A stretch of DNA of 37,709 nt from an uncultured Prevotellaceae bacterium (GCA_937916085.1 CALGGO010000100.1:1-37709); one strand, 5' to 3'; shown: positions 1-9,546, counted from the first letter of the stretch. Notes: generated by a model not told the origin, from the letters alone. Numbers and translations: made by a program.

Positions 1-1
1 A

Positions 2-319
2 AACTACCACAACCTGTGGTTCATCGAGCGCGCATTCCGCATGAACAAGACCGACCTACGCATACGCCCCATCTACCACCGCCTGCGCAACCGTATCGAG
101 GGACACATCTGCATCTGCTTCACCGCATACACCATCTTGCTAGAGCTTGAGCGCAGGCTCAAGAAGGCAGATGCACTAATCTCACTCAACCAGGCAAGAG
201 AGATGACCAACAACATATACTCCATCACCTATACTCTGCCAGAGACAAAAGAAGAACGCACCACCGTGCTGAAGATGTCAAGCGAACAGCAACTACTTGT
301 CGAAATCGCCCAAAAGTGA
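2..319 (+). pseudogene. Transposase C-terminal part, IS4 superfamily (IS1634-like), cut by window edge
   Basis: The frame is open from base 2, before the first ATG at 41, so the gene starts outside the window and only about 105 C-terminal residues are visible. The visible part begins NYHNLWFIERAFRMNKTDL and continues through RPIYH and RIEGHICICF, the layout of the last catalytic segment of IS4-superfamily DDE transposases: a YxxLWxIExaFRxxKtdL block carrying the catalytic Glu, followed by the RI.aHi motif. The IS1634 group is the closest match I recognise. Whether the element is intact cannot be told, because its left part is missing. No clear terminal inverted repeat is visible before the next gene, which starts only 38 bases after the stop. 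It is listed as partial rather than proven broken. Confidence 0.65.
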
Positions 320-357
320 TTTGTGGGGCTCATTGCGGAAAACAGGAAAAAAGAAAA

Positions 358-2391
358 ATGAGATATAGACTATTATTTATAATATGTGCAATGATGGCCG
401 TCCTGGCTCGGGCGGGGAATGTGGTGAGCATATCCTCGGGACAGGGGCATCCTGGTGAGGAGGTGACCATAGAGGTGAGCCTCGCCAACGATGACGCTGT
501 ATCGGCCGCCGAGATTGTCATCCCACTAGGAGGTGGCATCACACTGGTCAATGGCTCGGCCACACTCAGTGACCGTTCCAACGGTCATGAGATTTCGGCT
601 GCGATGGCTGGCACTGACCTGCGCATCTACATCTACAGCATGTCGCTCACAACGCTCAATGGAAATTCTGGTGTGTTGTGCTCTTTCAGCTTGAAGATGG
701 GTGATGTGCCGGGCACCTATAATCTGACTCCATCGGTAGTGCTAAGTGACGCTGCCGGTCAGCAGGTGGCAAGTTCCACACAAGGAGGCCAGGTAACATT
801 GCTTGCTCCCGACCTGGAGTTGGTTACCACCAGCGTGGACTTCGGGCGAGTACCCATCCGTGGCACCTACACTAAAAACGTGCAAGTGCGCAACATTGGC
901 AATGAGCCTTGCACTATAAGCGAAGTGCTCTTCGACAATACCGACTTCTCGGTTGATAATCTACCGATTATCGTTCAGCCAGGAAGCACACAGAATGTTA
1001 CTGTCACCTATAGGCCAGTTGATCGCGATCCTGGAATCACCACATGGATGACAATCATCTCTGATGCCACGAGTGGCAAGAAGAAACTCTATGTTAATGC
1101 CATCCCTTACTCGGTGAATGAGCTGCGCGTGCAGCGAGCCGAAGGAATAGCCAATACTGAGGCTGAGGTGTCGATAAAGGTCAACAATATGGAGCCACTT
1201 GTGGGCATGCAATGCTCATTTATTCTGCCACAGCAACTTGAATATGTTGATGGCAGTGTGGCGGCGGCCGAGCGAGCCAGTGGCAGCACAGCTTTCGCCA
1301 GCCTTGACGGACGTAAACTCACGCTCTACCTCTATTCTCCAAGCAACACTGCCTGGACTGGTGATGATGGCGTGGCACTCACCTTCAAGGTGCTGCTCAA
1401 CGGCACCAGTGGCAGCTACCGCTTGAACCCCACCGATGTGGTGTTGAGCAATATCACTCAAGAGAACATGACCTCGGCAACCTATGGTGAGTATGTGGTG
1501 ATTAGTGCACCAAAATTCAGCGGCGCGACAACCCTCGACTTGGGTGTAACACCTGCAATCGAGGTTGCACAAGCCACCTACACCATGAGCAACACTGGGC
1601 AGACTCCGCTCACGATTGATAAGGTGATTTTCCTTGCCGACGGATATGAGGTGGTAGAGCAATTCCCCATAGTAATAGCTAACGGGCAGAGCAGCAGCAT
1701 AACTGTGCGCTACACACTCGAGGTTGAAGGGGCATTTACCACAACAATGAACATATATACCGATGACCCCACGCAGCGCATGGTGCCTGTGAGGGTTAGC
1801 GGCGAGAAATTTGCCCCTAACACTCTTGTCATAGAGGGAGAAAAGGTGAATGGTGGCTACGACCTTCTTTTCTCGATGAACAACTGGACGAGCGACCTGA
1901 CTGCTGTTCAGATGGACGTCCATTGGCCAGCAGACATGACCTATTCATCAGTGACTAAGAGTGCCCGTTTGTCGGGGCACGAGGTGATGGTTATCCCTCT
2001 GGGAGACGACACATGGCGCATATTGGTCTATTCAATGAGTAACAACACGATTAGTGGTACTGAGGGTGAACTGTTCACAATGCATTTCACATGCAGCACT
2101 CCTGCCGACTACATTGGCACAATAGTCACTGTCGATGGCATCACTCTAAGCGACACACGCAGCGTAGATAAGTATTCAGGCGAAGACCTGACCTATGAGA
2201 TTCCATTCCTCCTAGGTGATGTGAACGCCGACGGAAGCGTTGACATTGCAGATGTCAACACTATGATAGATTATATTCATGGTTATTATGTTCCTGTCTT
2301 TATCCACAAAGCTGCCGACACAAATTTTGACGATGAGTATGACATCGCTGACGTCAATGGTATAATTGACATAATTCATGGTAATAAATAA
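358..2391 (+). CDS. Secreted multidomain protein: cohesin-like and HYDIN-like modules with C-terminal dockerin
   Basis: 677 residues. An upstream in-frame start at 316 exists, but the ATG at 358 gives a clean signal peptide (MRYRLLFIICAMMAVLARAG) behind an A-rich leader and is preferred. After the signal peptide, three cohesin-like beta-sandwich modules (about residues 21-150, 258-385, 490-610) alternate with two choice-of-anchor/HYDIN-like modules (about 155-255 and 390-485; note VDFGRVPIRGTYTKNVQVRN). The last 60 residues are a dockerin-type domain with two calcium-loop repeats, DVNADGSVDIAD and DTNFDDEYDIAD. Cohesin-dockerin pairs hold extracellular complexes together in clostridia; here both module types sit on one chain, so self-assembly or assembly with the neighbouring dockerin proteins is inference. 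The next gene starts 10 bases after the stop, indicating co-transcription. The ligand is unknown. Confidence 0.8.
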   Translation: MRYRLLFIICAMMAVLARAGNVVSISSGQGHPGEEVTIEVSLANDDAVSAAEIVIPLGGGITLVNGSATLSDRSNGHEISAAMAGTDLRIYIYSMSLTTLNGNSGVLCSFSLKMGDVPGTYNLTPSVVLSDAAGQQVASSTQGGQVTLLAPDLELVTTSVDFGRVPIRGTYTKNVQVRNIGNEPCTISEVLFDNTDFSVDNLPIIVQPGSTQNVTVTYRPVDRDPGITTWMTIISDATSGKKKLYVNAIPYSVNELRVQRAEGIANTEAEVSIKVNNMEPLVGMQCSFILPQQLEYVDGSVAAAERASGSTAFASLDGRKLTLYLYSPSNTAWTGDDGVALTFKVLLNGTSGSYRLNPTDVVLSNITQENMTSATYGEYVVISAPKFSGATTLDLGVTPAIEVAQATYTMSNTGQTPLTIDKVIFLADGYEVVEQFPIVIANGQSSSITVRYTLEVEGAFTTTMNIYTDDPTQRMVPVRVSGEKFAPNTLVIEGEKVNGGYDLLFSMNNWTSDLTAVQMDVHWPADMTYSSVTKSARLSGHEVMVIPLGDDTWRILVYSMSNNTISGTEGELFTMHFTCSTPADYIGTIVTVDGITLSDTRSVDKYSGEDLTYEIPFLLGDVNADGSVDIADVNTMIDYIHGYYVPVFIHKAADTNFDDEYDIADVNGIIDIIHGNK

Positions 2392-2401
2392 GATAGACAT
2401 T

Positions 2402-3874
2402 ATGATAAGAAAATTTATTTTGACAATTGGTGTAATGCTCTCCGCATTTCTTTTTGCGAATGCCGAAGAAACAACGGACTATTTTTATATAGATGATTTC
2501 ACAATCGCACCTGGCGAGACAAAGTCAATAGGATTAAATCTATTTAATGAAGAGTCTTACATCGGTCTTCAACTAGACATTTATCTTCCAGAAGGATTAT
2601 CAATTGTATATAACGAAGAAGCAGATGAATATCTTGTTGACGGCGACCGTATTCCCAAGAAATGGGCTTGGGATATCAGTTTTCACGAAGATGAAAATGG
2701 TGCGTTTTGCCGTGTCACAGCTTATTCAACTGATGGCAGGAGGGTGATAGAGCCATTTGATCCTGAAGAAAGCGCCATGCTTTTCGAGATGCTGGTGAAA
2801 GCTGATGAGAATATGCTAGAAGATGGATACATTTTCTGCAAGGCCGGAAAATTATCGCGTAAGGTGGATGGTGCTAACGTACCATTCAAGACCCCCGATA
2901 CCGAGTGTCAGGTGAGTGTGTGCCGCACGGCGTCGCTTGCCGACGTTGTTGCTGGAGGCATTGAGGCGAAGTATATGATTTCTGACAAACTGCTAGTGGT
3001 CGCTGCTGCAGCCGACCGAGGCATCTTGTTCTGCAAGGATGATAACGCCTCTGCCAGCAAGACCAGCAAGAATGAAGGTCAAGTGGATTATATGCGTGAT
3101 GTTGTTAATGAGCAAAAAACTGAGTGGGACCAGAGCAACTGGGTCGCTCTCCAGTTCTCAAATCCTAATGAGGAGAATGGTATATCCAAGATGCTTAGTG
3201 ATGCCGTAGGCAGTTACATCAAGGCAAATACCGTAATGGGCGTTTTAAGTGATATCAACAACTACACCATCACTATGTCGAGCGATGAGTTGCAGCTCGA
3301 AGATGAGGCACCTGAGAATGCTTACCCGAAGAACGTTTACTGTATTGCCAACTTTGAGCCAAGCAACTTGAACATCAACGGTGGACAAGGTGCGGCTGGG
3401 AATTATCATGGTCAGGACGCATATTATTTCTTCATGAATCCCAAAGTAATGGAGGTTTGTGAGATTACCTATGCCGAATGGGATGGCGAGAAATTTGTTG
3501 TTCCCACAAATCCAGCTAGAATTACTGGTCACGTCAATGTTGATTGGGGTTACAATGAGGGTGGCGTTCAGTCGCCAAAAGAAAACAGCAACGGTTATAG
3601 ATTCGATGCGGTCGTTCGGCGTACAGAAGGCAGCAGTTACCTTAGGGATGATTCCACCGATCCAATAATTGTCTATCCTCTCAACTTCACCTCTGATGGC
3701 AGTGAACTTCCTACAGCTATCAACGATGTATTTGCTGGCAACGGAATTGTTAAGAGTGTTAAGTACTTCAACGTGGCTGGTATTGAGAGCGGCACCCCAT
3801 TCCAAGGTGTTAATATCGTAGTAACCGAGTACACTGACGGCACTCGCATTACAACCAAGATGCTTCATGAGTGA
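2402..3874 (+). CDS. Secreted protein with N-terminal cohesin-like domain and short T9SS-like tail
   Basis: 490 residues. The frame is open from 2378, overlapping the previous gene, but the ATG at 2402 starts a proper signal peptide (MIRKFILTIGVMLSAFLFANA) and is chosen. Residues about 22-170 resemble a cohesin-like module (FTIAPGETKSIGLNLFNEE, then LQLDIYLPEGLSI). The middle 250 residues are not recognised. The last 50 residues (AINDVFAGNGIVKSVKYFNV, then GVNIVVTEYTDG and TTKMLHE) look like the end of a Por/T9SS-type sorting domain. It probably forms an operon with the upstream dockerin protein, since the gap is only 10 bases, and an intrinsic terminator follows the gene. Binding partner and function are not known. 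Confidence 0.75.
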   Translation: MIRKFILTIGVMLSAFLFANAEETTDYFYIDDFTIAPGETKSIGLNLFNEESYIGLQLDIYLPEGLSIVYNEEADEYLVDGDRIPKKWAWDISFHEDENGAFCRVTAYSTDGRRVIEPFDPEESAMLFEMLVKADENMLEDGYIFCKAGKLSRKVDGANVPFKTPDTECQVSVCRTASLADVVAGGIEAKYMISDKLLVVAAAADRGILFCKDDNASASKTSKNEGQVDYMRDVVNEQKTEWDQSNWVALQFSNPNEENGISKMLSDAVGSYIKANTVMGVLSDINNYTITMSSDELQLEDEAPENAYPKNVYCIANFEPSNLNINGGQGAAGNYHGQDAYYFFMNPKVMEVCEITYAEWDGEKFVVPTNPARITGHVNVDWGYNEGGVQSPKENSNGYRFDAVVRRTEGSSYLRDDSTDPIIVYPLNFTSDGSELPTAINDVFAGNGIVKSVKYFNVAGIESGTPFQGVNIVVTEYTDGTRITTKMLHE

Positions 3875-3921
3875 TTAAATAGATACTTCAAGTAATTATC
3901 GTTGCACTTACATTAAATCAA

Positions 3922-3957
3922 GTGCCGTGATGGTACATCTCCCGTCACGGCATTTTT
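3922..3957 (+). terminator. Intrinsic terminator after the cohesin/dockerin gene pair
   Basis: The perfect 7-bp stem GCCGTGA (3924-3930) / TCACGGC (3945-3951) is extended by one T-A and one G-T pair and followed directly by ATTTTTTG. It lies 50 bases after the stop at 3874 and would end the two-gene transcript. Confidence 0.75.
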
Positions 3958-4009
3958 TGTCATCTTTTTTACTAGTGTTTGGTAAATATAAGATAACGAA
4001 CCCGTGTTG

Positions 4010-4078
4010 CAAAAAATCACATAATTACCACATTTCAGGCTAAAAAAATCACATAATTCCCACTTTTTTGCACCAGAT
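4010..4078. repeat. Repeated TCACATAATT / AATTATGTGA motifs
   Basis: AAAAATCACATAATT occurs twice here, at about 4013 and 4045, in direct orientation with a 32-base period. The reverse complement of the same motif is found near 16290. The motif TGTGAtttt followed by TTGC recalls both CRP-like half sites and the end of Bacteroidota -7 boxes; no function can be assigned. Confidence 0.45.
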
Positions 4079-4129
4079 TTAAAAAGTAGACCTATTTCAG
4101 CTAGCAACTTGTGAGAAAACTACATGCGC

Positions 4130-4239
4130 AGCCCATTGTGCATTTTGCATTATGAACCTTTAGCTCGATGGAGTGAGCAGCATGAGTCGTGCGAAGCACG
4201 GTGTGCAATGAGCGAACTCCATCAATTGTGCATTGAGCA
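4130..4239. repeat. Intergenic foldback with ATTGTGCATT repeats
   Basis: ATTGTGCATTTTGCATTATG (about 4136) and ATTGTGCATTGAGCATTA (about 4226) are direct repeats flanking an inverted repeat, GATGGAGT / ACTCCATC. A perfect inner hairpin, CGTGC-GAA-GCACG, lies near 4191. A related ATTGTGCAT cluster is found after the comF-family gene (19129-19160, opposite strand). It lies downstream of the small basic protein gene and has no coding content. Confidence 0.5.
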
Positions 4240-4422
4240 TTAATCCACCTCGCGCTTTGTCTCTTGCTTGAAGCGGCGGCGGGAGTATTGCTTCTTTGAC
4301 TTGTGCACACGGTGGGTGGCGACCCACTGTCCTCCGCCGTTGCGCTCCATCTGCTCATTGCGCGATATCATCTTGATGATCTTATCCATCGCGTTGCTCT
4401 TGGTAATCTTTGACTTTTTCAT
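4240..4422 (-). CDS. Small basic conserved-type protein, function unknown
   Basis: 60 residues, strongly basic, beginning MKKSKITKSNAMDKIIKMIS and including GGGQWVATHRVHKSKK and an RRRFKQETKRE tail. Short basic proteins of this shape, with an MDKII helix then a glycine patch and a VHKSKK segment, look familiar from Bacteroidales genomes, but I cannot attach a function. There is no signal peptide, membrane segment or cysteine. It reads away from the metallophosphoesterase gene's 3' end on the same strand (gap 86 bases), so the two could share a transcript. A nucleic-acid-binding role is only a guess from charge. Confidence 0.55.
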   Translation of the reverse strand: MKKSKITKSNAMDKIIKMISRNEQMERNGGGQWVATHRVHKSKKQYSRRRFKQETKREVD

Positions 4423-4508
4423 TTTTTAGTAAACAAGCTGACAAATAAACGAGTAAACAAGACAATAGTAATATTAGCACCATTAGAGCAAAAATCATGC
4501 CAAGCCTT

Positions 4509-5267
4509 TTATAGCAAAGCCTCGTGGGTGAAGGTGGCGGTGTCGAGCATGTAGGCGCAGCGGGTGTCGAGCATCTTGATGGTGGGGGTGGTGAGAGGAT
4601 AGCCGCTGACGTAGTTTCCTATCTCGTCTTTCACAACCTGCAGCGTGTGGCCAAACACCTGCTTCACCGTGGGGCAGTCGTCGAAGTGCAGCCCATTGAG
4701 ATCACCGACCAATTCTCTGACATCGGCCCAGACGCAGGAACCCGCCTGGTCCCTTCCGCCACGGTAGTGCGACACCATGAAGAGTTGCCGCATTCCATCC
4801 TCGGCAGTCAACAACCCGTTGAGCAACGCCACGAGCTCGCTCAGGCTGGCAGGCTCGGCATCTATGCTCTTGAGCCATTGTGACGCACATCCCGCATGTG
4901 TAAACAAGATGTCGTCCTCAACGTGCGCCAGCTTAAACAGCTCACGGCAAGCCTCAAACATATCGGCTATCGTATCGTGCCACGCGCGCGACATGCGGCA
5001 ATGGTATCTAGCCAGCGCCAAGTATCGATTGCTAAAATAAGGCAGGTCGTGATTGCCAAGCAGCATCACCACCTTCTCGCGATAGTCATTAACAAAAGAC
5101 AATATATCCTTGAAATTCTCAATGGCTTCTAGAGGAGTAATTCCCTCAAAACCGTAGGGATCAAAATAGTCGCCAATAAACACTACCTTGTCGCACTCGT
5201 CGATGCGCTCGCGTGCACTCTCCCAAAACCTGCGCCCATGAATGTCGGGCAAAACAATAATCTTCAT
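4509..5267 (-). CDS. Calcineurin-like metallophosphoesterase
   Basis: 252 residues. The frame stays open upstream for 110 codons without coding character; the ATG at 5267 begins MKIIVLPDIHGR, the first metal-binding motif (D8, H10), and follows a good promoter. The other family motifs come in order: GDYFDPYG, GNHDLPYF, THAG and FGHT. This is the complete metal-ligand set of the Ser/Thr phosphatase and nucleotide phosphoesterase superfamily, so an active binuclear metal hydrolase in the cytoplasm is expected. The substrate cannot be read from sequence. It is transcribed divergently from the leucine-rich-repeat gene at 5434. Confidence 0.85.
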   Translation of the reverse strand: MKIIVLPDIHGRRFWESARERIDECDKVVFIGDYFDPYGFEGITPLEAIENFKDILSFVNDYREKVVMLLGNHDLPYFSNRYLALARYHCRMSRAWHDTIADMFEACRELFKLAHVEDDILFTHAGCASQWLKSIDAEPASLSELVALLNGLLTAEDGMRQLFMVSHYRGGRDQAGSCVWADVRELVGDLNGLHFDDCPTVKQVFGHTLQVVKDEIGNYVSGYPLTTPTIKMLDTRCAYMLDTATFTHEALL

Positions 5268-5286
5268 AACGCCTATTAACTTTATT

Positions 5287-5319
5287 GCAAAGTTACTAAA
5301 AATTTTTGAAAGAAGCAAG
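5287..5319 (-). promoter_or_regulatory. Promoter of the metallophosphoesterase gene
   Basis: On the minus strand, CTTG (5316-5319), 20 bases, then TAACTTTGC (5287-5295) matches the Bacteroidota -33/-7 pattern. It lies 20 bases before the ATG at 5267 and supports that start over the longer frame. Confidence 0.7.
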
Positions 5320-5433
5320 TGATGGTGCCTAGAACTGAAAAAATACACATTATACATAATAAACCGCCTATGCGATACGTTTAGTTTTATAAGGCAAATT
5401 ATGCCCTGATGTGAACAAAAAAAACACAAAAAT

Positions 5434-7437
5434 ATGAAGAAAATATTGCTCTCATTAGCGTTAATAATTAGTGCTACAGCAAGTTGGGCACTTGAAGTGG
5501 AATGCACTCCAGGCAACCTCGCCAACCTGATTGACGATACCAGCATCACGTCGCTCACGGTGACGGGACAGATTGACGCACGCGACTTTAAGTTCATCTA
5601 TACCGATCTTGATGCACTCACCACAATCGACCTGTCGGGTGCCACTATCGTTAGTTACAGCAATCACACCAAGCCGCTGTTTAACAACGAAGTGGATTAT
5701 CCTGAGAACTGCATCCCAGCGATGGCATTCTTTGGCAAGAAAATCACGCAAATCACCCTCCCTGCTGGCACCCGCGCCATTGGCATGGCAGCTTTCGCCG
5801 GCTGCGACAAGTTGGTAAACTTCACCTTCCCCGAAGGGTTGGACTCTATTGCTGCCTACGCATTCTCGGGCTCTAATCTCAACAAGATTATTCTTCCCGA
5901 GAGCATCAAGTCGCTGGGCAAAGGCGCATTCTACAACATGACTAATCTCGCTCGCGTCACCATTACCCCCTCGAGCGAGATGACAATTCCCGAGAGTGCT
6001 TTTGACTTAGACAAGAAAGTGACAAGCATGACACTAGGTCCCAACGTCACCGCCATTGGCGACAAGGCGTTTAAAGGCACCACACGCTTGACACAGATCA
6101 CATTCTCGGGAGAGAACAACATTAGTCACATTGGCAAAGAGGCGTTCCTAGCCTCTGGAGTGACCGACTTCAACTTTGAGCAGACTCCCACACTCAACAA
6201 TATCGACGACTGGGCTTTCGCACAGTCGAAGCAGGTGAGCGCCACAATTCCCGCAAGCACTATGCGTGTGGGCAAAGGAGCGTTCTTTTACGCTACCGAC
6301 CTCACCAGCTACATCCCCAACGCTGCCAGCGACAGCATCGCCGACTTCCTGCTCGCCGGCACTGCTGTTGCCAACGATGTCACCGCCGGCACACAAGCGC
6401 AATATATAGGCCGTTATGCCTTCTATAACACTCCCATCACTGCGCTCACACTGCCCAATACCACTTCCTACATCGGTGAGCGGGCAATGGCAGGAATGAT
6501 CGACCTGCAGGAACTCACCAGCGACGCCATCGAAGTGCCCGAGCTGGGCGAAGAGGTGTGGGCGGGCGTTAATCAGTCAACCATCCCGCTGAAGGTGCCT
6601 TACGACAGCTACGACGCCTACAAAGCTGCCGACCAGTGGAGCCTCTTCCTCATCTGGGCCGATGAGCCTCATGGCATATTTGGCGACGTGAACCAAGACG
6701 GATATGTTACCGCCGCCGACGTCACCGCACTTTACGACATCTTGCTGGGCAACTCCACTCAACATATGGAGACTGCCGACGTGAACGGCGACGGCGACGT
6801 CACTGCCGCCGACATCACTACAGTATATAACATCCTGCTTGGCAATGAGTATGCGCCAGGCCGCAACAAGAAGACATTTGACAGCAATGACATGCTCATC
6901 GCCGAGGGATTTGTCATTGAAGCCGGCAAGACCCACACTATGGATGTGGAAATGCGCAACAACGCACAGTTCGCGGCTATGCAGCTCGACATCATCATGC
7001 CTCAAGGATTGACTATCGACAACGTGAACTCCACCAGCCGCGCAAGCAACATGACGATGGGATTCAACGAGATAGAGCCTGGCAAGTGGAGAATTCTCTT
7101 ACACAGCTCAACTACCACAAGCGGCAACAAGGGAACTCTATTCAACATTACAGTTAAGGCCGACGAGAACTTCACTGGCAACGAGACTATCACCATTGCC
7201 AATATCATCGCTGTAGAGACTACCGAGCTCGTGCATGAGATTGGCGACGTTGACGTGGAGGTAGGAACCACTACTGGTGTGACAGATATCAACATCGACA
7301 ACACCGACAACGGACCAGTGAATGTTTACAACACTAACGGACAACTCATTCGTCAGAACGTGGAACGCAACGAGGCAACAACCGGACTCCCAAGCGGCAT
7401 CTACATCGTGGGTGGAAAGAAGGTTATCGTCAAGTGA
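5434..7437 (+). CDS. BspA-like leucine-rich-repeat surface protein with dockerin, cohesin-like module and T9SS tail
   Basis: 667 residues. The signal peptide is MKKILLSLALIISATASWA. Residues about 60-405 are LRR_5/BspA-type repeats, seen as recurring IG..AF..C..L....(F/L)P.... units (for example IGMAAFAGCDKLVNFTFPEG). A dockerin-type domain at about 415-470 has calcium loops DVNQDGYVTAAD and DVNGDGDVTAAD. A cohesin-like module covers about 490-600 (MQLDIIMPQGLTIDNV). The last 35 residues, with VYNTNGQLIR, GLPSGIYIVGGKKVIVK, form a T9SS-type sorting tail, so it is probably exported through the Por system and surface-attached. BspA-family proteins bind host matrix or other bacteria; that role is inferred here. 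It is the first of three tandem paralogues. Confidence 0.85.
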   Translation: MKKILLSLALIISATASWALEVECTPGNLANLIDDTSITSLTVTGQIDARDFKFIYTDLDALTTIDLSGATIVSYSNHTKPLFNNEVDYPENCIPAMAFFGKKITQITLPAGTRAIGMAAFAGCDKLVNFTFPEGLDSIAAYAFSGSNLNKIILPESIKSLGKGAFYNMTNLARVTITPSSEMTIPESAFDLDKKVTSMTLGPNVTAIGDKAFKGTTRLTQITFSGENNISHIGKEAFLASGVTDFNFEQTPTLNNIDDWAFAQSKQVSATIPASTMRVGKGAFFYATDLTSYIPNAASDSIADFLLAGTAVANDVTAGTQAQYIGRYAFYNTPITALTLPNTTSYIGERAMAGMIDLQELTSDAIEVPELGEEVWAGVNQSTIPLKVPYDSYDAYKAADQWSLFLIWADEPHGIFGDVNQDGYVTAADVTALYDILLGNSTQHMETADVNGDGDVTAADITTVYNILLGNEYAPGRNKKTFDSNDMLIAEGFVIEAGKTHTMDVEMRNNAQFAAMQLDIIMPQGLTIDNVNSTSRASNMTMGFNEIEPGKWRILLHSSTTTSGNKGTLFNITVKADENFTGNETITIANIIAVETTELVHEIGDVDVEVGTTTGVTDINIDNTDNGPVNVYNTNGQLIRQNVERNEATTGLPSGIYIVGGKKVIVK

Positions 7438-7445
7438 TAAGGATT

Positions 7446-7510
7446 TAGTTTCTAGATGCTTTAAGAAAGTCTAGTAAATCTAGACAATCTAAAGCATCTA
7501 GAAAAAACTA
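7446..7510. repeat. Long nested hairpin between LRR paralogues
   Basis: The arm TTTCTAGATGCTTTA (7449-7463) pairs perfectly with TAAAGCATCTAGAAA (7490-7504), and an inner TCTAG-taaat-CTAGA (7470-7484) sits in the loop. It lies 12 bases after the stop at 7437 and is followed by AAAACTA rather than a T-run, so it is not a classic terminator. Similar CTAGA-rich sequence recurs at 35646-35670. Confidence 0.6.
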
Positions 7511-7533
7511 AGAACCAGCGAAACGACACAACT

Positions 7534-9546
7534 ATGTTCAAGAGGTTCTATCTTTTAGCGGTGCTCTTGGCAGCCGTGCTGCATCTGCAGGCAGCAACGG
7601 TCACTTCCACTGCGGGCAAGCTCTCGACGGTGCTCACCTACCACGACTCTCAATCGCTAACGGTGAACGGCACCCTCGACGCTCGCGACTTCTTATTCAT
7701 AGCCGACGAGTTGCGCTACCTGAAAAACCTTGACCTCACTAACGCCACTATCGTTGCCTACAACAGCACCCTGAGCGACGGTCTTCTCCCAGGCGAATAC
7801 CACTATGCCGCCAACACCCTGCCCTACTGTGCTTTAGCAGGATTGACGAAACTGCAAACCGTAAACCTGCCCACCAACCTCACCGCCATCGGCTATGGCG
7901 CCTTTGCGGGATGCTCTCGTCTGACCAACATCACATTCCCAGCATCGCTAAAGACCATTGGCGACGATGCTTTCAACTCATGCTTATCGCTGAAGCAAGT
8001 CACCATAGCCAACGACATCAACTACTTGGGCAGCAAAGCGTTTGCACACTGCGTGAGTCTCACCACACTCGTCTTAAACCCCAATGGCGACATAGTGATT
8101 GGCGATGAGGCGTTTGCCGACTGCAGGGCACTAAATAATGTGACTATTGGAACTACCGTCACCTCACTAGGCAACGGCACTTTCAACAACTGCATTGCGC
8201 TAAAGAAAGTCAACATATTGCCTGGCTCAAACATCGAGGACATTGGCGACATGGCATTCTACCGCTCAGGAATCGAAGAACTCGACCTGGAATACACTCC
8301 TCACCTCAAGCACCTGGGAGCTTGGGCGCTGGCAAAAACCAAACTCAAGAATTTCACCATCCCGACTCACGTCAAGAGCCTTGACGAGGGCACATTGTTC
8401 TATGCCAAGACTCTCACCAATCTTGAAGTGCCCCAAACCCTGAGTTATCTGTCCGACTACATGCTTGCCGGTTGTGATCACATCAACGGCACGCCATTCA
8501 TGACGCAGAATATGAGCTACATAGGCAACTTTGCCATCTTCAACCAGTCGCAGCACCCCAAGATAACTGTGCCACAAAGGGTTTATTACATTGGCACTCA
8601 CGCCATGTCGGGAATAACAGAACTGCGAGAAATCACCAGTGAGGCTCTCAAGGTGCCCGCACTTGGTGATGATGTGTGGGCGGGCATCAACCAAAGCGCT
8701 GTGAAGCTCTACGTGAAAGAGGAGAGCCTCAACGCCTACCAAGCCGCCGAGCAGTGGCAGGACTTCCTCGTTGACGTGGCGCAGCTACGCGGTGACGTCA
8801 ACAGCGACGGCTTCGTAAACGTTACCGATGCGACTTGCCTGAGGCGGTACCTCATAGAAGGCATCACCGACGGCATCAACCTCAACCGTACCGATGTCGC
8901 TAGCAATGGCCGCACCGACATTGCCGACATAGTAGCCATTTACAACATTATCAATGGCGTAAGACCAGCCGATTATCCCAGCAACCTATGGTTTGAGGAC
9001 TACATCGAAGCTCTTGGAGCCATAACAGACACACGCAAAGCCAATATTGAAATCTCGCTAAACAACACCATCAACTACACCGCTTTCCAGTTCGACATCA
9101 CCACTCCCAGCCACATCACCATCGATGGCGCCACACTCTCCAGTCGGTGCCTCGGGCATGAGATTTACGTTGGCAAAGTTGATGACAATCTTTACCGCCT
9201 CGTGTGCTTCTCACCCGCCAGCGACGACATTGAGGGCTACGACGGTAGGCTCGTGACTCTCAACATATCCAGCACACAAAACATCGGCAATAATGACTAT
9301 ATTACTCTGCGACGCATCTACTTTGCCGACTATCAAGAGAATGTTTATTACAACAACAACCTTAACATTAACATCATCGGCATCTCGGCGATAGAGAACA
9401 TCACAGCCGACGAGAGCGACCAACCAGTAGATGTCTATAACACACAAGGACAGCTACTGCGGCAAAACGTACTGCCCTCACAAGCCACCAACGGTCTGCC
9501 AAGCGGCATCTACATCGTGGGAGGCAAGAAGGTGATAGTTAGATGA
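7534..9546 (+). CDS. BspA-like leucine-rich-repeat surface protein, second paralogue
   Basis: 670 residues with the same architecture as the gene at 5434: signal peptide (MFKRFYLLAVLLAAVLHLQA), BspA-type leucine-rich repeats to about residue 410, dockerin-like region at about 419-480, cohesin-like module at about 490-600, and a T9SS-type tail (VYNTQGQLLRQNV, GLPSGIYIVGGKKVIVR). The first dockerin loop is good (DVNSDGFVNVTD), but the second, DVASNGRTDIAD, has Ser where the first copy has Asp, so its calcium binding may be altered. The tail is nearly identical to that of the previous gene even at DNA level, which suggests duplication or gene conversion. The spacing of 96 bases to the upstream gene is filled by a large hairpin. 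Confidence 0.85.
   Translation: MFKRFYLLAVLLAAVLHLQAATVTSTAGKLSTVLTYHDSQSLTVNGTLDARDFLFIADELRYLKNLDLTNATIVAYNSTLSDGLLPGEYHYAANTLPYCALAGLTKLQTVNLPTNLTAIGYGAFAGCSRLTNITFPASLKTIGDDAFNSCLSLKQVTIANDINYLGSKAFAHCVSLTTLVLNPNGDIVIGDEAFADCRALNNVTIGTTVTSLGNGTFNNCIALKKVNILPGSNIEDIGDMAFYRSGIEELDLEYTPHLKHLGAWALAKTKLKNFTIPTHVKSLDEGTLFYAKTLTNLEVPQTLSYLSDYMLAGCDHINGTPFMTQNMSYIGNFAIFNQSQHPKITVPQRVYYIGTHAMSGITELREITSEALKVPALGDDVWAGINQSAVKLYVKEESLNAYQAAEQWQDFLVDVAQLRGDVNSDGFVNVTDATCLRRYLIEGITDGINLNRTDVASNGRTDIADIVAIYNIINGVRPADYPSNLWFEDYIEALGAITDTRKANIEISLNNTINYTAFQFDITTPSHITIDGATLSSRCLGHEIYVGKVDDNLYRLVCFSPASDDIEGYDGRLVTLNISSTQNIGNNDYITLRRIYFADYQENVYYNNNLNINIIGISAIENITADESDQPVDVYNTQGQLLRQNVLPSQATNGLPSGIYIVGGKKVIVR

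Noticed and set aside
1216..1923. 235-codon open frame antisense to the dockerin protein
   Set aside because: Shadow of the coding frame; no signal peptide, motif or promoter on that strand.
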